From contig JAJXTE010000009.1 in the NCBI GenBank assembly GCA_021784115.1, forward strand, positions 1-38,886: a stretch of DNA of 38,886 nt. The letters run 5' to 3'. The stretch is from Pseudomonadota bacterium. GTDB taxonomy: Bacteria > Pseudomonadota > Gammaproteobacteria > Burkholderiales > Thiobacillaceae. The notes below the pieces were generated by a model. That model had not been told where the DNA came from, did no database searches, and worked only from the letters and a program-made list of their open reading frames with translations. Position 1 is the first letter of the stretch. The number at the start of each line of letters is the position of its first letter. This document shows, piece by piece, positions 24,880 through 33,372 of this stretch. Both the position numbers and the translations under genes were made by a program.

Positions 24880-27800
24880 TCAGGTCTCCAGAGGAATCAG
24901 CCGCCCGTCGGCCAGCAGCAGCACGGCATGGATCGGTTTGCTGGGATAGAGTGCCGCAAGCAGCGCCCGATAGCCTGCCAGTTGTGGGCGATGGCGCTCG
25001 GCCAACTGGGCGTCGGACAGGCTTCGACTGTCGTCGCCCGTCTTGTAGTCGATCAGCCACACCGCATCGTCGCATTCCACCACGCGGTCGAGCCGCTGCA
25101 GGCGCCCGCTGCCGTCGAGCAGCGCCAGTTCGTTGTGCGCGCGCAGGTACTGTGCCGGATCGAAAAACCGCGCCAGGCGGGGTTGTGCCAGCAGCGCACG
25201 GGCGGCGGATTCGGTGGCGTCGAGCTCGGCGTCCAGCGCCAGGCGTGCCGCCAGCGCCGCCAAATCAACCGCGCTGCCGGGCGGAGCCAAGCGCGCCACG
25301 CAGGCATGGAACAGTTCGCCGCTCGCCGCGGCCGGATTCGCTGCGGTCACCGCGACGCGCTGCCCGACCGCCGGGGCGTCGATGCGGACCGGCGGCATGA
25401 TGCGGTCTGCCTCCCGGGCGGCAGCGGGCGGCAGGTCGGCCGGCAGGTTCATGCCCTGCCAGGCGGCGTCGACGCGCGCAAGCCAGGCGTTCTTGTCCGC
25501 GTCGCCGCTCACGATCAGCGCCTGCTCGGCGCGGGTGAGCGCCACATACAGCAGGTTGTCGGATTCGCGCTGCGCCAGTGCGGTTTCTTCCTCGAACCAG
25601 CGTTCGCGGCATGCGCCGCGTTCGTCCTGCTTGCCGAACAGCGAAAAATGCAGCGGCCGGGCGGCATCCGGTGGCCATGGCGCCAGCACGGCGTAGCTCT
25701 CCCCTCTTTGAGCGTCGCTGCCGCCCAGCAGCCACACGACCGGCGCTTCCAGCCCCTTGGCGCCGTGGATGGTCAAGAGGCGTACCGCGTCCTCGTCGTC
25801 CGCGGCCAGCCCTTCGCCGGGCGCGGCATCGGCGTCGTCGATCAGGCTGGCGAGTTCGCGGATGAAGCCGGCCAGCGTCGGGTAGCGTCCTGCGTCCTGC
25901 GTCAGCGCCAGCTGCATGAAGGCGCGCAGGTTGGCGGCGACCTGAGGCCGCATTGCTTCCGGCACGGCCGCGGCGTAGCGCGCTTCGAGGTCGCCCTCGA
26001 AATAGATACGGTCGAGCAGGTCGTGTACCGGCAGCGTGCCGCAGTGCGTTCGCCAGCGACCGAGCAGGGACGCGGCGCGTGCCAGGGTGGGCGGGCAGTC
26101 GGTCTGGTGGATCAGGGTGGCCAGTCGTTCCCAGCCGCGTGTTTCGTCCGGGGGTTGGGGCGCGAACACCCGCAGCAGGTCCTCGTCGCTGCAGCCGAAG
26201 ACCGGGCTTTTCAGCACGTGCGCCAGCTTCAGATCGGCGTGCGGCAGCAGCAGCGTTTCGAGCAGCGCGAGCAGGTCCTGAGCTTCCAGGGCATGCAGCA
26301 GGCCGCCGCGGCGCGACGTGATGAAGGGAATGCGCGCCGCTTCCAGTTCGCGTTCGTACAGGTGCAGGTGGGTACGCTTTCTGACCAGCGCCATGACGTC
26401 GCCCGGGCGTGCCGCACGCGGGCTTCTGCCATCCATCACGCCCCAGCGATCCAGCACCTCGTCGCGCAATACCCGTGCAAACTGCCGGGCCTCCGCGTGC
26501 ACGGCGCGGTCGTCGGCTTCAGGCTGCGGCGTCGTGAGCGGGTTGCGCATAGGGCTCCACACGTGGCCGGAGGCCGCGTAGTGGCTCGGAGTCCCCGTGT
26601 GGGGCAGGCCGTCGGCCGCCGCAGCTTCGGTTTTTTCCACCTGCACCGGCAGGCTGCGCAGCGCGCCCGGACGGTCGGCGTTCTCCGGCGCGTGGGTGTG
26701 GGCGGCAAACCCCGCCACGTCGGCGAACACGGGGTTGATCGCCGCCACCACCGACGGCGCCAGCCGGCGTGTCATGTCGGTGCTGAAGCGGGCGGCGTCG
26801 AAATGCGCGGACAGAAAATCCGCCGCCGCATCGAACACCCGTGCCTCGCCGCGGCGGAAACGGTAGATCGCCTGCTTGGGGTCGCCCACCATGAACACCG
26901 TCATGCCACTGTCAGCGCCGCGCGCCTCGGCCAGCCAGGTCGACAGCGCCTGCCACTGCAGCGGGTTGGTGTCCTGGAATTCGTCGAGCAGCAGGTGGCG
27001 GTAGCGGGCGTCCAGCTTCAGCGCCAGCGCTGGCGCGTGTTCCTCGCTTTGCAGGAGGCGGCAGGCCAGCCATTCGGCGTCGGAGAAGTCGATTACGCCT
27101 TGCTCCGCCTTGGCATCCTGATAGGCCGTCAGCAATGCGTGGCCGAGCAGCAGGCCGTGGCGGTTGAGCCTCCAAATGCGCTGGTCGGTATGGTGTCTGG
27201 CGGTGTCTTCCAGCGCATTTTCCAGCGCTTCGTAATCGCGCAGGTAGGTGTCCGCTTCGGCGGCAAGTGCGGCGAGCAGTCCTTTGGTCGCCTTGCTCGC
27301 CAGCCGGCCGCCATCGGCCTTGAGGATTTTTTTGCGCAGCGCCTCGAAATCCGCATTGGCCTGCGCGTGCTGAATCGCCCACCCCTTCTTGCGCTCCGTC
27401 TCGGTGCCTTTCTCCAGCGCGTAGCCGACCCGCTTAACGCGCGCCACCATCAATTCGTCGGCCCAGAATGCCGCGACGGGGTCGCTGTCCAGGTGCGCAT
27501 GCAGCAGCGGCCGCAACCGTTCCAGCGCATGGCTCACGGGATCGGTCGTGCCTTCGGTATAGGCCCACCACTCCGCCCGCGCCTTCAAGAATCCCTTCAG
27601 CAGCGCGCGCAGATTGTGTTCGCCGACGTCGACCAGCAGCGCCAGCAGGGCGATCCCCTCGGGGGAATCCGGCGCGGCCGCCCATTTCGTCAGCAGGCGG
27701 TCGCGCACTTCGCTCTGCAGCAGCTGTTCACGCTCCAGCAGCGGCGCGCCCCACGGCAGCCCGGTCTCCAGCGGCGCGCGCTTCAGGAGATCGAGAAACC

Positions 27801-28167
27801 AGCCGTGGAAAGTCGTCACCGTCGGGCCTGGCTGCGCGGTCAGCACTGTCTCCAGCAGTCCGCGCGCGCGCGGCAGCAGGGCTTCGATCGCGTCATCGGG
27901 CACCGCGCGCGCGCGCAGAAAATCGCGCACCGTCGCGTCATCTTCCAGCGCCAGCACGCCCAGCCACGCGTGCAGGCGGTCCGTCATCTCCTGCGCCGCC
28001 TTGCGCGTGAAGGTGATCGCCAGCAGTTCGGAGGGCGCCGCCCCGGCCAGCAGCAGGCGCAGCATGCGCGACACCAAAAGCCAGGTCTTGCCGCTGCCGG
28101 CGCAGGCTTCCACCACCACCGAGCGGACGGGGGACAGGGCGATGGCGTTGTCCAGCGGTTCACTCAT
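24880..28167 (-). CDS. addA: UvrD-family helicase/nuclease AddA
   Basis: Helicase-nuclease subunit of the AddAB complex, which resects double-strand breaks for RecA loading. 1095 residues. All SF1 helicase motifs are visible: Walker A AGSGKT (residues 23-28), ITFTRKAAQEM, TTFHGWF, DEFQDTNPLQW, VGDPKQAIYRFRRGE, LLTIHGAKGLEAPV and LLYVALTRAEQAL. The C-terminal RecB-type nuclease is also complete (LDRVVECDDAVWLIDYKTG ... QLAGY). It overlaps the end of addB by 8 bases. A 1120-codon open frame on the opposite strand is a GC-composition shadow. The complete nuclease argues for AddA rather than a degenerate UvrD paralog. Confidence 0.93.
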   Translation of the reverse strand: MSEPLDNAIALSPVRSVVVEACAGSGKTWLLVSRMLRLLLAGAAPSELLAITFTRKAAQEMTDRLHAWLGVLALEDDATVRDFLRARAVPDDAIEALLPRARGLLETVLTAQPGPTVTTFHGWFLDLLKRAPLETGLPWGAPLLEREQLLQSEVRDRLLTKWAAAPDSPEGIALLALLVDVGEHNLRALLKGFLKARAEWWAYTEGTTDPVSHALERLRPLLHAHLDSDPVAAFWADELMVARVKRVGYALEKGTETERKKGWAIQHAQANADFEALRKKILKADGGRLASKATKGLLAALAAEADTYLRDYEALENALEDTARHHTDQRIWRLNRHGLLLGHALLTAYQDAKAEQGVIDFSDAEWLACRLLQSEEHAPALALKLDARYRHLLLDEFQDTNPLQWQALSTWLAEARGADSGMTVFMVGDPKQAIYRFRRGEARVFDAAADFLSAHFDAARFSTDMTRRLAPSVVAAINPVFADVAGFAAHTHAPENADRPGALRSLPVQVEKTEAAAADGLPHTGTPSHYAASGHVWSPMRNPLTTPQPEADDRAVHAEARQFARVLRDEVLDRWGVMDGRSPRAARPGDVMALVRKRTHLHLYERELEAARIPFITSRRGGLLHALEAQDLLALLETLLLPHADLKLAHVLKSPVFGCSDEDLLRVFAPQPPDETRGWERLATLIHQTDCPPTLARAASLLGRWRTHCGTLPVHDLLDRIYFEGDLEARYAAAVPEAMRPQVAANLRAFMQLALTQDAGRYPTLAGFIRELASLIDDADAAPGEGLAADDEDAVRLLTIHGAKGLEAPVVWLLGGSDAQRGESYAVLAPWPPDAARPLHFSLFGKQDERGACRERWFEEETALAQRESDNLLYVALTRAEQALIVSGDADKNAWLARVDAAWQGMNLPADLPPAAAREADRIMPPVRIDAPAVGQRVAVTAANPAAASGELFHACVARLAPPGSAVDLAALAARLALDAELDATESAARALLAQPRLARFFDPAQYLRAHNELALLDGSGRLQRLDRVVECDDAVWLIDYKTGDDSRSLSDAQLAERHRPQLAGYRALLAALYPSKPIHAVLLLADGRLIPLET

Positions 28168-30784
28168 GCCACATCCCCTTGCGACACAGTCCGCGCGCTT
28201 CGCAGTAGCGGCAGACGCCGTCGACGCCGTGAGCCGGCAGCCCAGCGCGGTGGGCGATGGCCTCGAGCAGTTGCGGCAGGCGCAGGCTGATGGCGTCGAC
28301 GTCGGTTTCGCCGTCCAGTTCGAGCGCGACGACAGGGGCTTCGTTGATCGGCAGGTACGCCGCGGCAGCGTCGCACAGCCAGGCGTAAAACGGCAGTTGC
28401 ACGGCTTCGTCCGGCGCCTTGAGCTTTTTCCTGAGGCCCTGCGCGGCGCTGGTCTTGTAGTCGATCACGTAGCGGGCTTCGCCTTTCGTGTCGACGCGGT
28501 CGACGCGGCCATGCAGGGTGATTTCGCCGAGACCGGCGACGACGTGCGGAACCGCGAAATCGGTTTCGCCGGATTCGTAGCGCCAGCCTGCGGAGGCGTG
28601 GGCCAGCCAGGCGTCGATGTAAGCGGGCTGAAGGGCGCTCCATCGGGTGCGCCACGCGGCAGCGGTATAGGCAGGCAGCGCGGCGAATTCGGCAGCGGAG
28701 AGCTCGCCCAGACGGGTCAGTGCGGCGTCGCGCTCGAGCGGCGGATCGCTGTCGTGGAAGCGCTGGAGGATATGGTGCAGGGCGTTGCCGTAGTCGCTCT
28801 TGTCCAGTGCTTCGTCGGCTTCGTCGAGTTCGCGGATGCCGAGCACGCTGCGCGCGAAAAACCGGTAGGGGCAGTCGAGCAGGGTCTGGTAGGCGGTGGG
28901 CGAGTAATGGCGCGGCAGCTGCGCGGCCGAGACCGTCGGTGCAGGCCGCACGGCGGCATCGGGCAGCGGACTGGCCTGCGTGCGTGGCGTGCCGATGCTT
29001 TGCGTCGGCAGGGCGGTGCCCCATGCGGCCTGGTGCAGGGCCTGCAATCGCAACACGAGGGGCGAGGCCGGGTTGGGTTCGTCGTCGTTCCACGCCTGCC
29101 AGCTCAGCAGCGCCGGCCCTTGCGTCAGCAGTTGCGTCAGGTCGGCGGCGGCGACAAGCGCCTCGTCGGCCGCGGTGGCCAGGCCGAGCTGTGCGCGGGT
29201 GGCCTGGGAAAACAGGCCGGGCGCAGGAGAAGCGGGCAGGTGGCGGGCGTCGGCGCCGATCACCGCGACGGCGTCGAACAGGCGCCCGCGCGCGGCGGGC
29301 AGCGAGGTCAGCACGACGGGGCTGGCGACGCTGGCGTCGATGAAGCTTTCCGACTCCAGCGCCAGATTGAGCCAACGCCGCCATTCGCCAAAGCCGTATT
29401 TCTCGCCGTCGTCCGCCAGATCGCGGCGCAGGGCGTCGAGCGTTTCGAGAACGTGGGCACCGGCGGCGTCGGCCTTGAGGGGCGCGATGGCATCCAGCCT
29501 GGCGAGACTGTCGTTCAGCCGTGCGAGCCATACCGACAGCGGGGCACGGCGCTGTTCAAAGCCCTGGTGCGCATCGAATAGCGTGGCCAGCCAGCCGGGG
29601 AGCGCGGCAAATTCGCTGCGCGCCAGCCGCTGCATGTCCGCCATGCCCTGCGATACGCCGTGCCGCCGAAGGGCGAGCTCGAACTGCAGCACCTGGTCCT
29701 GGCGCGCGGCAGGCTCGCCCAGCACGAACGGCGATTTCAGCAGGTCGAGCAGCTCGACGTGCGGGAAGTCGCCCGTCACGCATTCCAGCCAGCGGTCGAC
29801 CACCGCGGCGGCGGCGGTGGTCGACAGCGTCCAGCCGGTTTCGTCGGCCACCAGCACGTCCATGCGCTCGAGCAGCGCGCGCACCCGCCGCGCCGTTTCG
29901 CGGTCGAGCGCAATGAGCGCGATGTTGGACCGGCCGGCGTGCAGCTGGTCGGCCACCCAGGTGGCGACGGCGCGCGCTTCCGCCTCCAGGTGCGGCGCCG
30001 GACTGAGCGTGATGCGAGCGTGCAGCGGCGAGGCAGGATGGTGCTGCGCCAGCCGGGCCGCGCGATTGCGCAGTGGCGGTTCGGTGTGCTGCCACGCCTG
30101 CCCCAGCGCGAAGGCCACGGCATCGTCGGCGCTCGCGGCCTGCTCGAACAGTATGACGGGCGCGTGCTCGGCGCAGCGCTCGAGAAACCGCCGTTCGACG
30201 GCGGTGAGTGTGCCGAGTGCGTAACCAGACAGGGGGCGAGGGGCAGACCGGATCTGTGCAAAAAGGCTGTCGAGCGCGCGTGCGTAGCGCGCCTGCGGAT
30301 CGCTGCCGTCGGCATTGAGGGCCTGCCATACGGCCTCGATCAGCGCCGTTTCACGATCAAGTGCGGCGCGGTCGCGCGTGTCCGCATGCAGGGCACGGAT
30401 GCGCGACCCGATGGCGCCCCCCAACCGCGCGGCAGACAGTTCATCGGCCAGCTGCAGGAGTTCGTTGGCGAGCACCCACTTGTCGACTTTCCCAAGCCAG
30501 TCGGTGTGCCGAAGCACGCCGTGCAGACGTGCCAGCCGCCGCGCCTGCGGCTCGGCGCGGCCGTCGGCCAGGGTTTCGGCCCAGCTTTTCAGCGGAGTGA
30601 CGTGCGGCGGAACCAGAACGGGACGGCCGGCGGCCTGCGCCAGCGCGCGGGCCAAGTCCTGGCCGGCACGATGGTTGGGGACGAGCACCGTCAGCCCGGA
30701 GAGATCGGGCAGGCGGTCGGCATGCTGGTCGAGCAGGTGGCGGGCGACGGCGTGCGGCAGTGCGGAGCCGCCCGGGATTTCCAA
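28160..30784 (-). CDS. addB: AddB-type PD-(D/E)XK nuclease with Fe-S cluster motif
   Basis: Partner subunit of AddA. 874 residues from a TTG start at 30784, five bases after the ferredoxin stop. The frame stays open across the ferredoxin gene, but those 130 extra residues are arginine-rich shadow and were excluded. The N-terminus lacks a Walker A lysine (VLVPNHRAG), as in proteobacterial AddB. The C-terminal nuclease carries GRVDRVDTKGEARYVIDYKT. Cysteines in LLDCPYRFF and in the last 20 residues (CRYCEARGLC) match the four-cysteine iron staple of AddB nucleases. TTG is inferred; no ATG or GTG fits better. Confidence 0.88.
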   Translation of the reverse strand: MEIPGGSALPHAVARHLLDQHADRLPDLSGLTVLVPNHRAGQDLARALAQAAGRPVLVPPHVTPLKSWAETLADGRAEPQARRLARLHGVLRHTDWLGKVDKWVLANELLQLADELSAARLGGAIGSRIRALHADTRDRAALDRETALIEAVWQALNADGSDPQARYARALDSLFAQIRSAPRPLSGYALGTLTAVERRFLERCAEHAPVILFEQAASADDAVAFALGQAWQHTEPPLRNRAARLAQHHPASPLHARITLSPAPHLEAEARAVATWVADQLHAGRSNIALIALDRETARRVRALLERMDVLVADETGWTLSTTAAAAVVDRWLECVTGDFPHVELLDLLKSPFVLGEPAARQDQVLQFELALRRHGVSQGMADMQRLARSEFAALPGWLATLFDAHQGFEQRRAPLSVWLARLNDSLARLDAIAPLKADAAGAHVLETLDALRRDLADDGEKYGFGEWRRWLNLALESESFIDASVASPVVLTSLPAARGRLFDAVAVIGADARHLPASPAPGLFSQATRAQLGLATAADEALVAAADLTQLLTQGPALLSWQAWNDDEPNPASPLVLRLQALHQAAWGTALPTQSIGTPRTQASPLPDAAVRPAPTVSAAQLPRHYSPTAYQTLLDCPYRFFARSVLGIRELDEADEALDKSDYGNALHHILQRFHDSDPPLERDAALTRLGELSAAEFAALPAYTAAAWRTRWSALQPAYIDAWLAHASAGWRYESGETDFAVPHVVAGLGEITLHGRVDRVDTKGEARYVIDYKTSAAQGLRKKLKAPDEAVQLPFYAWLCDAAAAYLPINEAPVVALELDGETDVDAISLRLPQLLEAIAHRAGLPAHGVDGVCRYCEARGLCRKGMWHE

Positions 30785-30789
30785 GGGGG

Positions 30790-31113
30790 TCAGCGTTCCA
30801 GGTACTGGCGCTTGTCCTTGACGCCGGCCCATTCGTCGGCGTCGGGCAGGGGATCCTTGCTCTCGATGATGACCTTCCACGCCTTGGCGAGTTCGGCGTT
30901 GAGCGCGATGTAGGCGCGTTGGTCGTCCGGCACGTCGTCTTCCGCAAAAATGGCCTCGACCGGGCATTCGGCCACGCACAGCGTGCAGTCGATGCATTCT
31001 TCGGGGTCGATGACGAGGAAGTTGGGGCCTTCGTGGAAGCAGTCCACCGGACAGACATCGACACAATCTGTGTATTTGCACTTCACGCAGGCGTCGGCTA
31101 CAACGTATGTCAT
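30790..31113 (-). CDS. fdxA: 7Fe ferredoxin FdxA
   Basis: Small cytoplasmic electron carrier of 107 residues with one [3Fe-4S] and one [4Fe-4S] cluster. The nine cysteines sit at 9, 12, 17, 21, 25, 40, 43, 46 and 50, the same spacing as Azotobacter ferredoxin I, followed by the usual acidic C-terminal extension (about residues 58-107). The ATG at 31113 has AGGGG about 10 bases upstream. It is divergent from trxA and is the first gene of the operon that continues into addB and addA, so its promoter also drives the repair genes. Confidence 0.96.
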   Translation of the reverse strand: MTYVVADACVKCKYTDCVDVCPVDCFHEGPNFLVIDPEECIDCTLCVAECPVEAIFAEDDVPDDQRAYIALNAELAKAWKVIIESKDPLPDADEWAGVKDKRQYLER

Positions 31114-31227
31114 TCGTATTTACCCCTATCGGTTGAGAAATGCCGGATGCTTGCAGGCGGCAATTTTGATGTAGCATATCGGCACAAAACCGAATTTTCC
31201 AGCATTACCACCTTTCCAAATACTCCA

Positions 31228-31241
31228 GGCCGGATCCGGCC
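31228..31241. promoter_or_regulatory. 14-base palindrome upstream of trxA
   Basis: Perfect palindrome GGCCGGATCCGGCC in the 158-base gap between the divergent fdxA and trxA genes. A weak promoter (TTTCCA at 31196 and AATACT at 31219, 17 bases apart) would place the trxA transcription start inside it, as for a repressor site. It could equally be a short RNA hairpin. Speculative. Confidence 0.35.
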
Positions 31242-31271
31242 ACCCCCTACTTCCAATTAGGAGCCTCACCA

Positions 31272-31598
31272 ATGAGCGAGCATGTTCATTACATATCCGA
31301 CGATTCTTTCGAACAGGAAGTCCTGCAGGCCGGCGTGCCCGTGCTGGTGGATTACTGGGCGGACTGGTGCGGCCCCTGCAAGATGATCTCGCCTATCCTC
31401 GACGAAGTCGCCAAGGAATATTCCGGCAAGCTCAAGGTGTGCAAGCTCAACATCGACGAGAACCAGGCCACCCCGCCCAAGTTCGGCATCCGTGGCATTC
31501 CCACCCTGATGATTTTCAAGAACGGCAACGTCGAAGCCACCAAGGTCGGCGCCTTGTCCAAGTCGCAACTCACCGCTTTTGTCGACAGCAACATCTAA
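31272..31598 (+). CDS. trxA: Thioredoxin 1
   Basis: General cytoplasmic disulfide reductant of 108 residues. The active site is WCGPCK (Cys33 and Cys36), with the family Asp near residue 27 and the cis-proline in RGIPTLMIF. Good AGGAG ribosome-binding site before ATG 31272. It precedes rho, the standard betaproteobacterial arrangement, and the 112 bases between them probably act as the rho leader. Confidence 0.98.
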   Translation: MSEHVHYISDDSFEQEVLQAGVPVLVDYWADWCGPCKMISPILDEVAKEYSGKLKVCKLNIDENQATPPKFGIRGIPTLMIFKNGNVEATKVGALSKSQLTAFVDSNI

Positions 31599-31710
31599 CA
31601 TGCCTTCTCCGGACGAGGTGCCCCGCGAGCCGTCTGCGCCCGCAGCACCGTCCGGCCACATTCCTCCCCCACGTCCGGCTCTTTCAAGCGAGCCTGTTCA
31701 GGCCCATCCC

Positions 31711-32970
31711 ATGCATCTTTCCGAACTCAAGCAAAAACCCATCACCGAACTCCTCGAAATTGCCGCCACCAACGGCATTGACAACGCCAACCGTTTTCGC
31801 AAACAGGAACTGATCTTCACCATCCTGAAGACGCTGGCCAAGCGCGGCGAGAGCATCTACGGCGATGGCGTGCTGGAAGTGCTGCCGGATGGATTCGGCT
31901 TCCTGCGATCGCCGGAGGCCTCGTATCTCGCCAACACCGACGACATCTACGTGTCGCCGTCGCAGATCCGTCGCTTCAACCTGCACACCGGCGACAAGAT
32001 CGAAGGCGAAATCCGCACGCCGAAGGATGGCGAACGCTATTCGGCGATGACCAAGCTCGACCTGATCAACGGCGAGCCGCCCGAAGCCAGCAAGAACAAG
32101 ATCCTGTTCGAAAACCTCACCCCGCTGCATCCGGACAAGCCGCTCAGGCTGGAACGTGACGTCAAGGCCGAGGAGAACATCACCAGCCGCGTGATCGACA
32201 TCGTCGCCCCGATCGGCAAGGGCCAGCGCGGCCTGCTGGTGGCGCCGCCGAAGTCGGGCAAGACCGTGATGCTGCAGCACATCGCGCATGCCATCACGTC
32301 GAATCACCCGGACGTCGTGCTGTTCGTGCTGCTGATCGACGAGCGTCCCGAGGAAGTCACCGAGATGAGCCGCACCGTGCGCGGCGAAGTCGTGGCTTCC
32401 ACGTTTGACGAGCCCGCCAGCCGTCACGTGCAGGTCGCGGAAATGGTGATCGAACGCGCCAAGCGCCTGGTCGAGCACAAGAAGGACGTGGTGATCCTGC
32501 TCGACTCCATCACCCGTCTGGCGCGCGCCTACAATACCGTGCAGCCGGCCTCCGGCAAGGTGCTCACCGGCGGCGTCGACGCCAACGCGCTGCAGAAGCC
32601 CAAGCGCTTCTTCGGCGCCGCACGCAACATCGAGGAAGGCGGCAGCCTCACCATCCTCGCCACCACGCTGGTCGACACCGGCAGCCGCATGGACGACGTG
32701 ATTTACGAAGAATTCAAGGGCACCGGCAACCTCGAAATCCACCTCGACCGCAAGATGGCCGAGAAGCGCCAGTATCCCGCGATCAACGTCAACCGTTCCG
32801 GCACCCGCCGCGAAGAACTGCTGATGCCGCACGACATCCTGCAAAAGGTGTGGGTGTTGAGGAAGCTGCTGTACCCGATGGACGACATGGAGGCGATGGA
32901 ATTCCTGCTGGACAAGATCCGCGCGACGAAGAACAACAACGAGTTCTTCGATTCCATGCGTCGGGGGTGA
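31711..32970 (+). CDS. rho: Transcription termination factor Rho
   Basis: Hexameric RNA helicase that ends transcription at unstructured C-rich sites. 419 residues from ATG 31711, the same length as E. coli Rho, with matching N-terminus [15 protein letters not shown]. Seen: primary RNA-binding site ([14 protein letters not shown]), P-loop at residues 178-185 (APPKSGKT), [25 protein letters not shown], the Q-loop [13 protein letters not shown] and the R-loop. A longer frame opens at ATG 31600, one base after trxA ends, adding 37 proline-rich residues. That is possible but less likely, since homologues start at 31711. Confidence 0.97.
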   Translation: MHLSELKQKPITELLEIAATNGIDNANRFRKQELIFTILKTLAKRGESIYGDGVLEVLPDGFGFLRSPEASYLANTDDIYVSPSQIRRFNLHTGDKIEGEIRTPKDGERYSAMTKLDLINGEPPEASKNKILFENLTPLHPDKPLRLERDVKAEENITSRVIDIVAPIGKGQRGLLVAPPKSGKTVMLQHIAHAITSNHPDVVLFVLLIDERPEEVTEMSRTVRGEVVASTFDEPASRHVQVAEMVIERAKRLVEHKKDVVILLDSITRLARAYNTVQPASGKVLTGGVDANALQKPKRFFGAARNIEEGGSLTILATTLVDTGSRMDDVIYEEFKGTGNLEIHLDRKMAEKRQYPAINVNRSGTRREELLMPHDILQKVWVLRKLLYPMDDMEAMEFLLDKIRATKNNNEFFDSMRRG

Positions 32971-32983
32971 TTCGGCGGCGGGC

Positions 32984-33012
32984 TTGATTAAGCTCGCGTG
33001 TCCCGCTATACT
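32984..33012 (+). promoter_or_regulatory. Putative sigma-70 promoter for rpmE
   Basis: TTGATT (32984-32989) and TATACT (33007-33012) with a 17-base spacer, about 38 bases before the rpmE ATG, just after rho ends. Four of six and five of six matches at optimal spacing. Confidence 0.6.
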
Positions 33013-33050
33013 CCCGCGTTCTCCGAATTCAACCCATTGAAGGAATTGCC

Positions 33051-33257
33051 ATGAAAGCCGGCATTCACCCCGATTACAAAGAAGTGACCGTGACCTGCTC
33101 CTGCGGCAGCACCTTCGTGACGCGCTCTACGCTGGGCAAGCCTGCCCTGCACGTGGAAGTCTGCGCATCCTGCCATCCGTTCTACACCGGCAAGCAGAAG
33201 ATCGTCGACACCGCCGGCCGCGTCGAGAAGTTCCGCCAGCGCTACGGCATGAAATAA
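33051..33257 (+). CDS. rpmE: 50S ribosomal protein L31
   Basis: Ribosomal protein of the 50S central protuberance, 68 residues. It is the zinc-binding (C+) form: cysteines 16 and 18 (CSC) and 38 and 41 (CASC) form the site, so no paralogue switch to a zinc-free form is seen in the window. ATG 33051 with GAAGGAA upstream. It has its own promoter-like sequence and is followed by an intrinsic terminator. Confidence 0.97.
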   Translation: MKAGIHPDYKEVTVTCSCGSTFVTRSTLGKPALHVEVCASCHPFYTGKQKIVDTAGRVEKFRQRYGMK

Positions 33258-33260
33258 GCA

Positions 33261-33311
33261 GGTTTGCGCGAAAGCTGCGCATGCAAACCAAAGCGGCTTC
33301 GGCCGCTTTTT
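33261..33311 (+). terminator. Intrinsic terminator after rpmE, tandem hairpins
   Basis: An 8-base stem AAAGCGGC (33290-33297) with complementary GCCGCTTT and a UUCG tetraloop is followed by TTTTT ending at 33311, a textbook intrinsic terminator. Immediately upstream a second inverted repeat, GGTTTGC (33261-33267) and GCAAACC (33283-33289), forms another hairpin. Confidence 0.9.
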
Positions 33312-33372
33312 GCATTTATGAGGCGCGACAACGGTATCATTTCGGGCGCCGCATCCCGATAACGAGGCAGAC

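Noticed and set aside
24928-28290. 1120-codon open frame on the plus strand opposite addA
   Set aside because: The opposite strand encodes a helicase with every SF1 motif in order. The plus-strand product is low-complexity, rich in Arg, Gln, His and Val, with no motif; GC-rich third positions commonly produce such frames.
27614-29581. 655-codon plus-strand frame spanning addA and addB
   Set aside because: It crosses a junction between two well-supported minus-strand genes and has no recognisable domain.
30785-31177. 131-residue N-terminal extension of addB running through fdxA
   Set aside because: The extension is arginine- and proline-rich and is the out-of-frame reading of a clear ferredoxin gene on the same strand.
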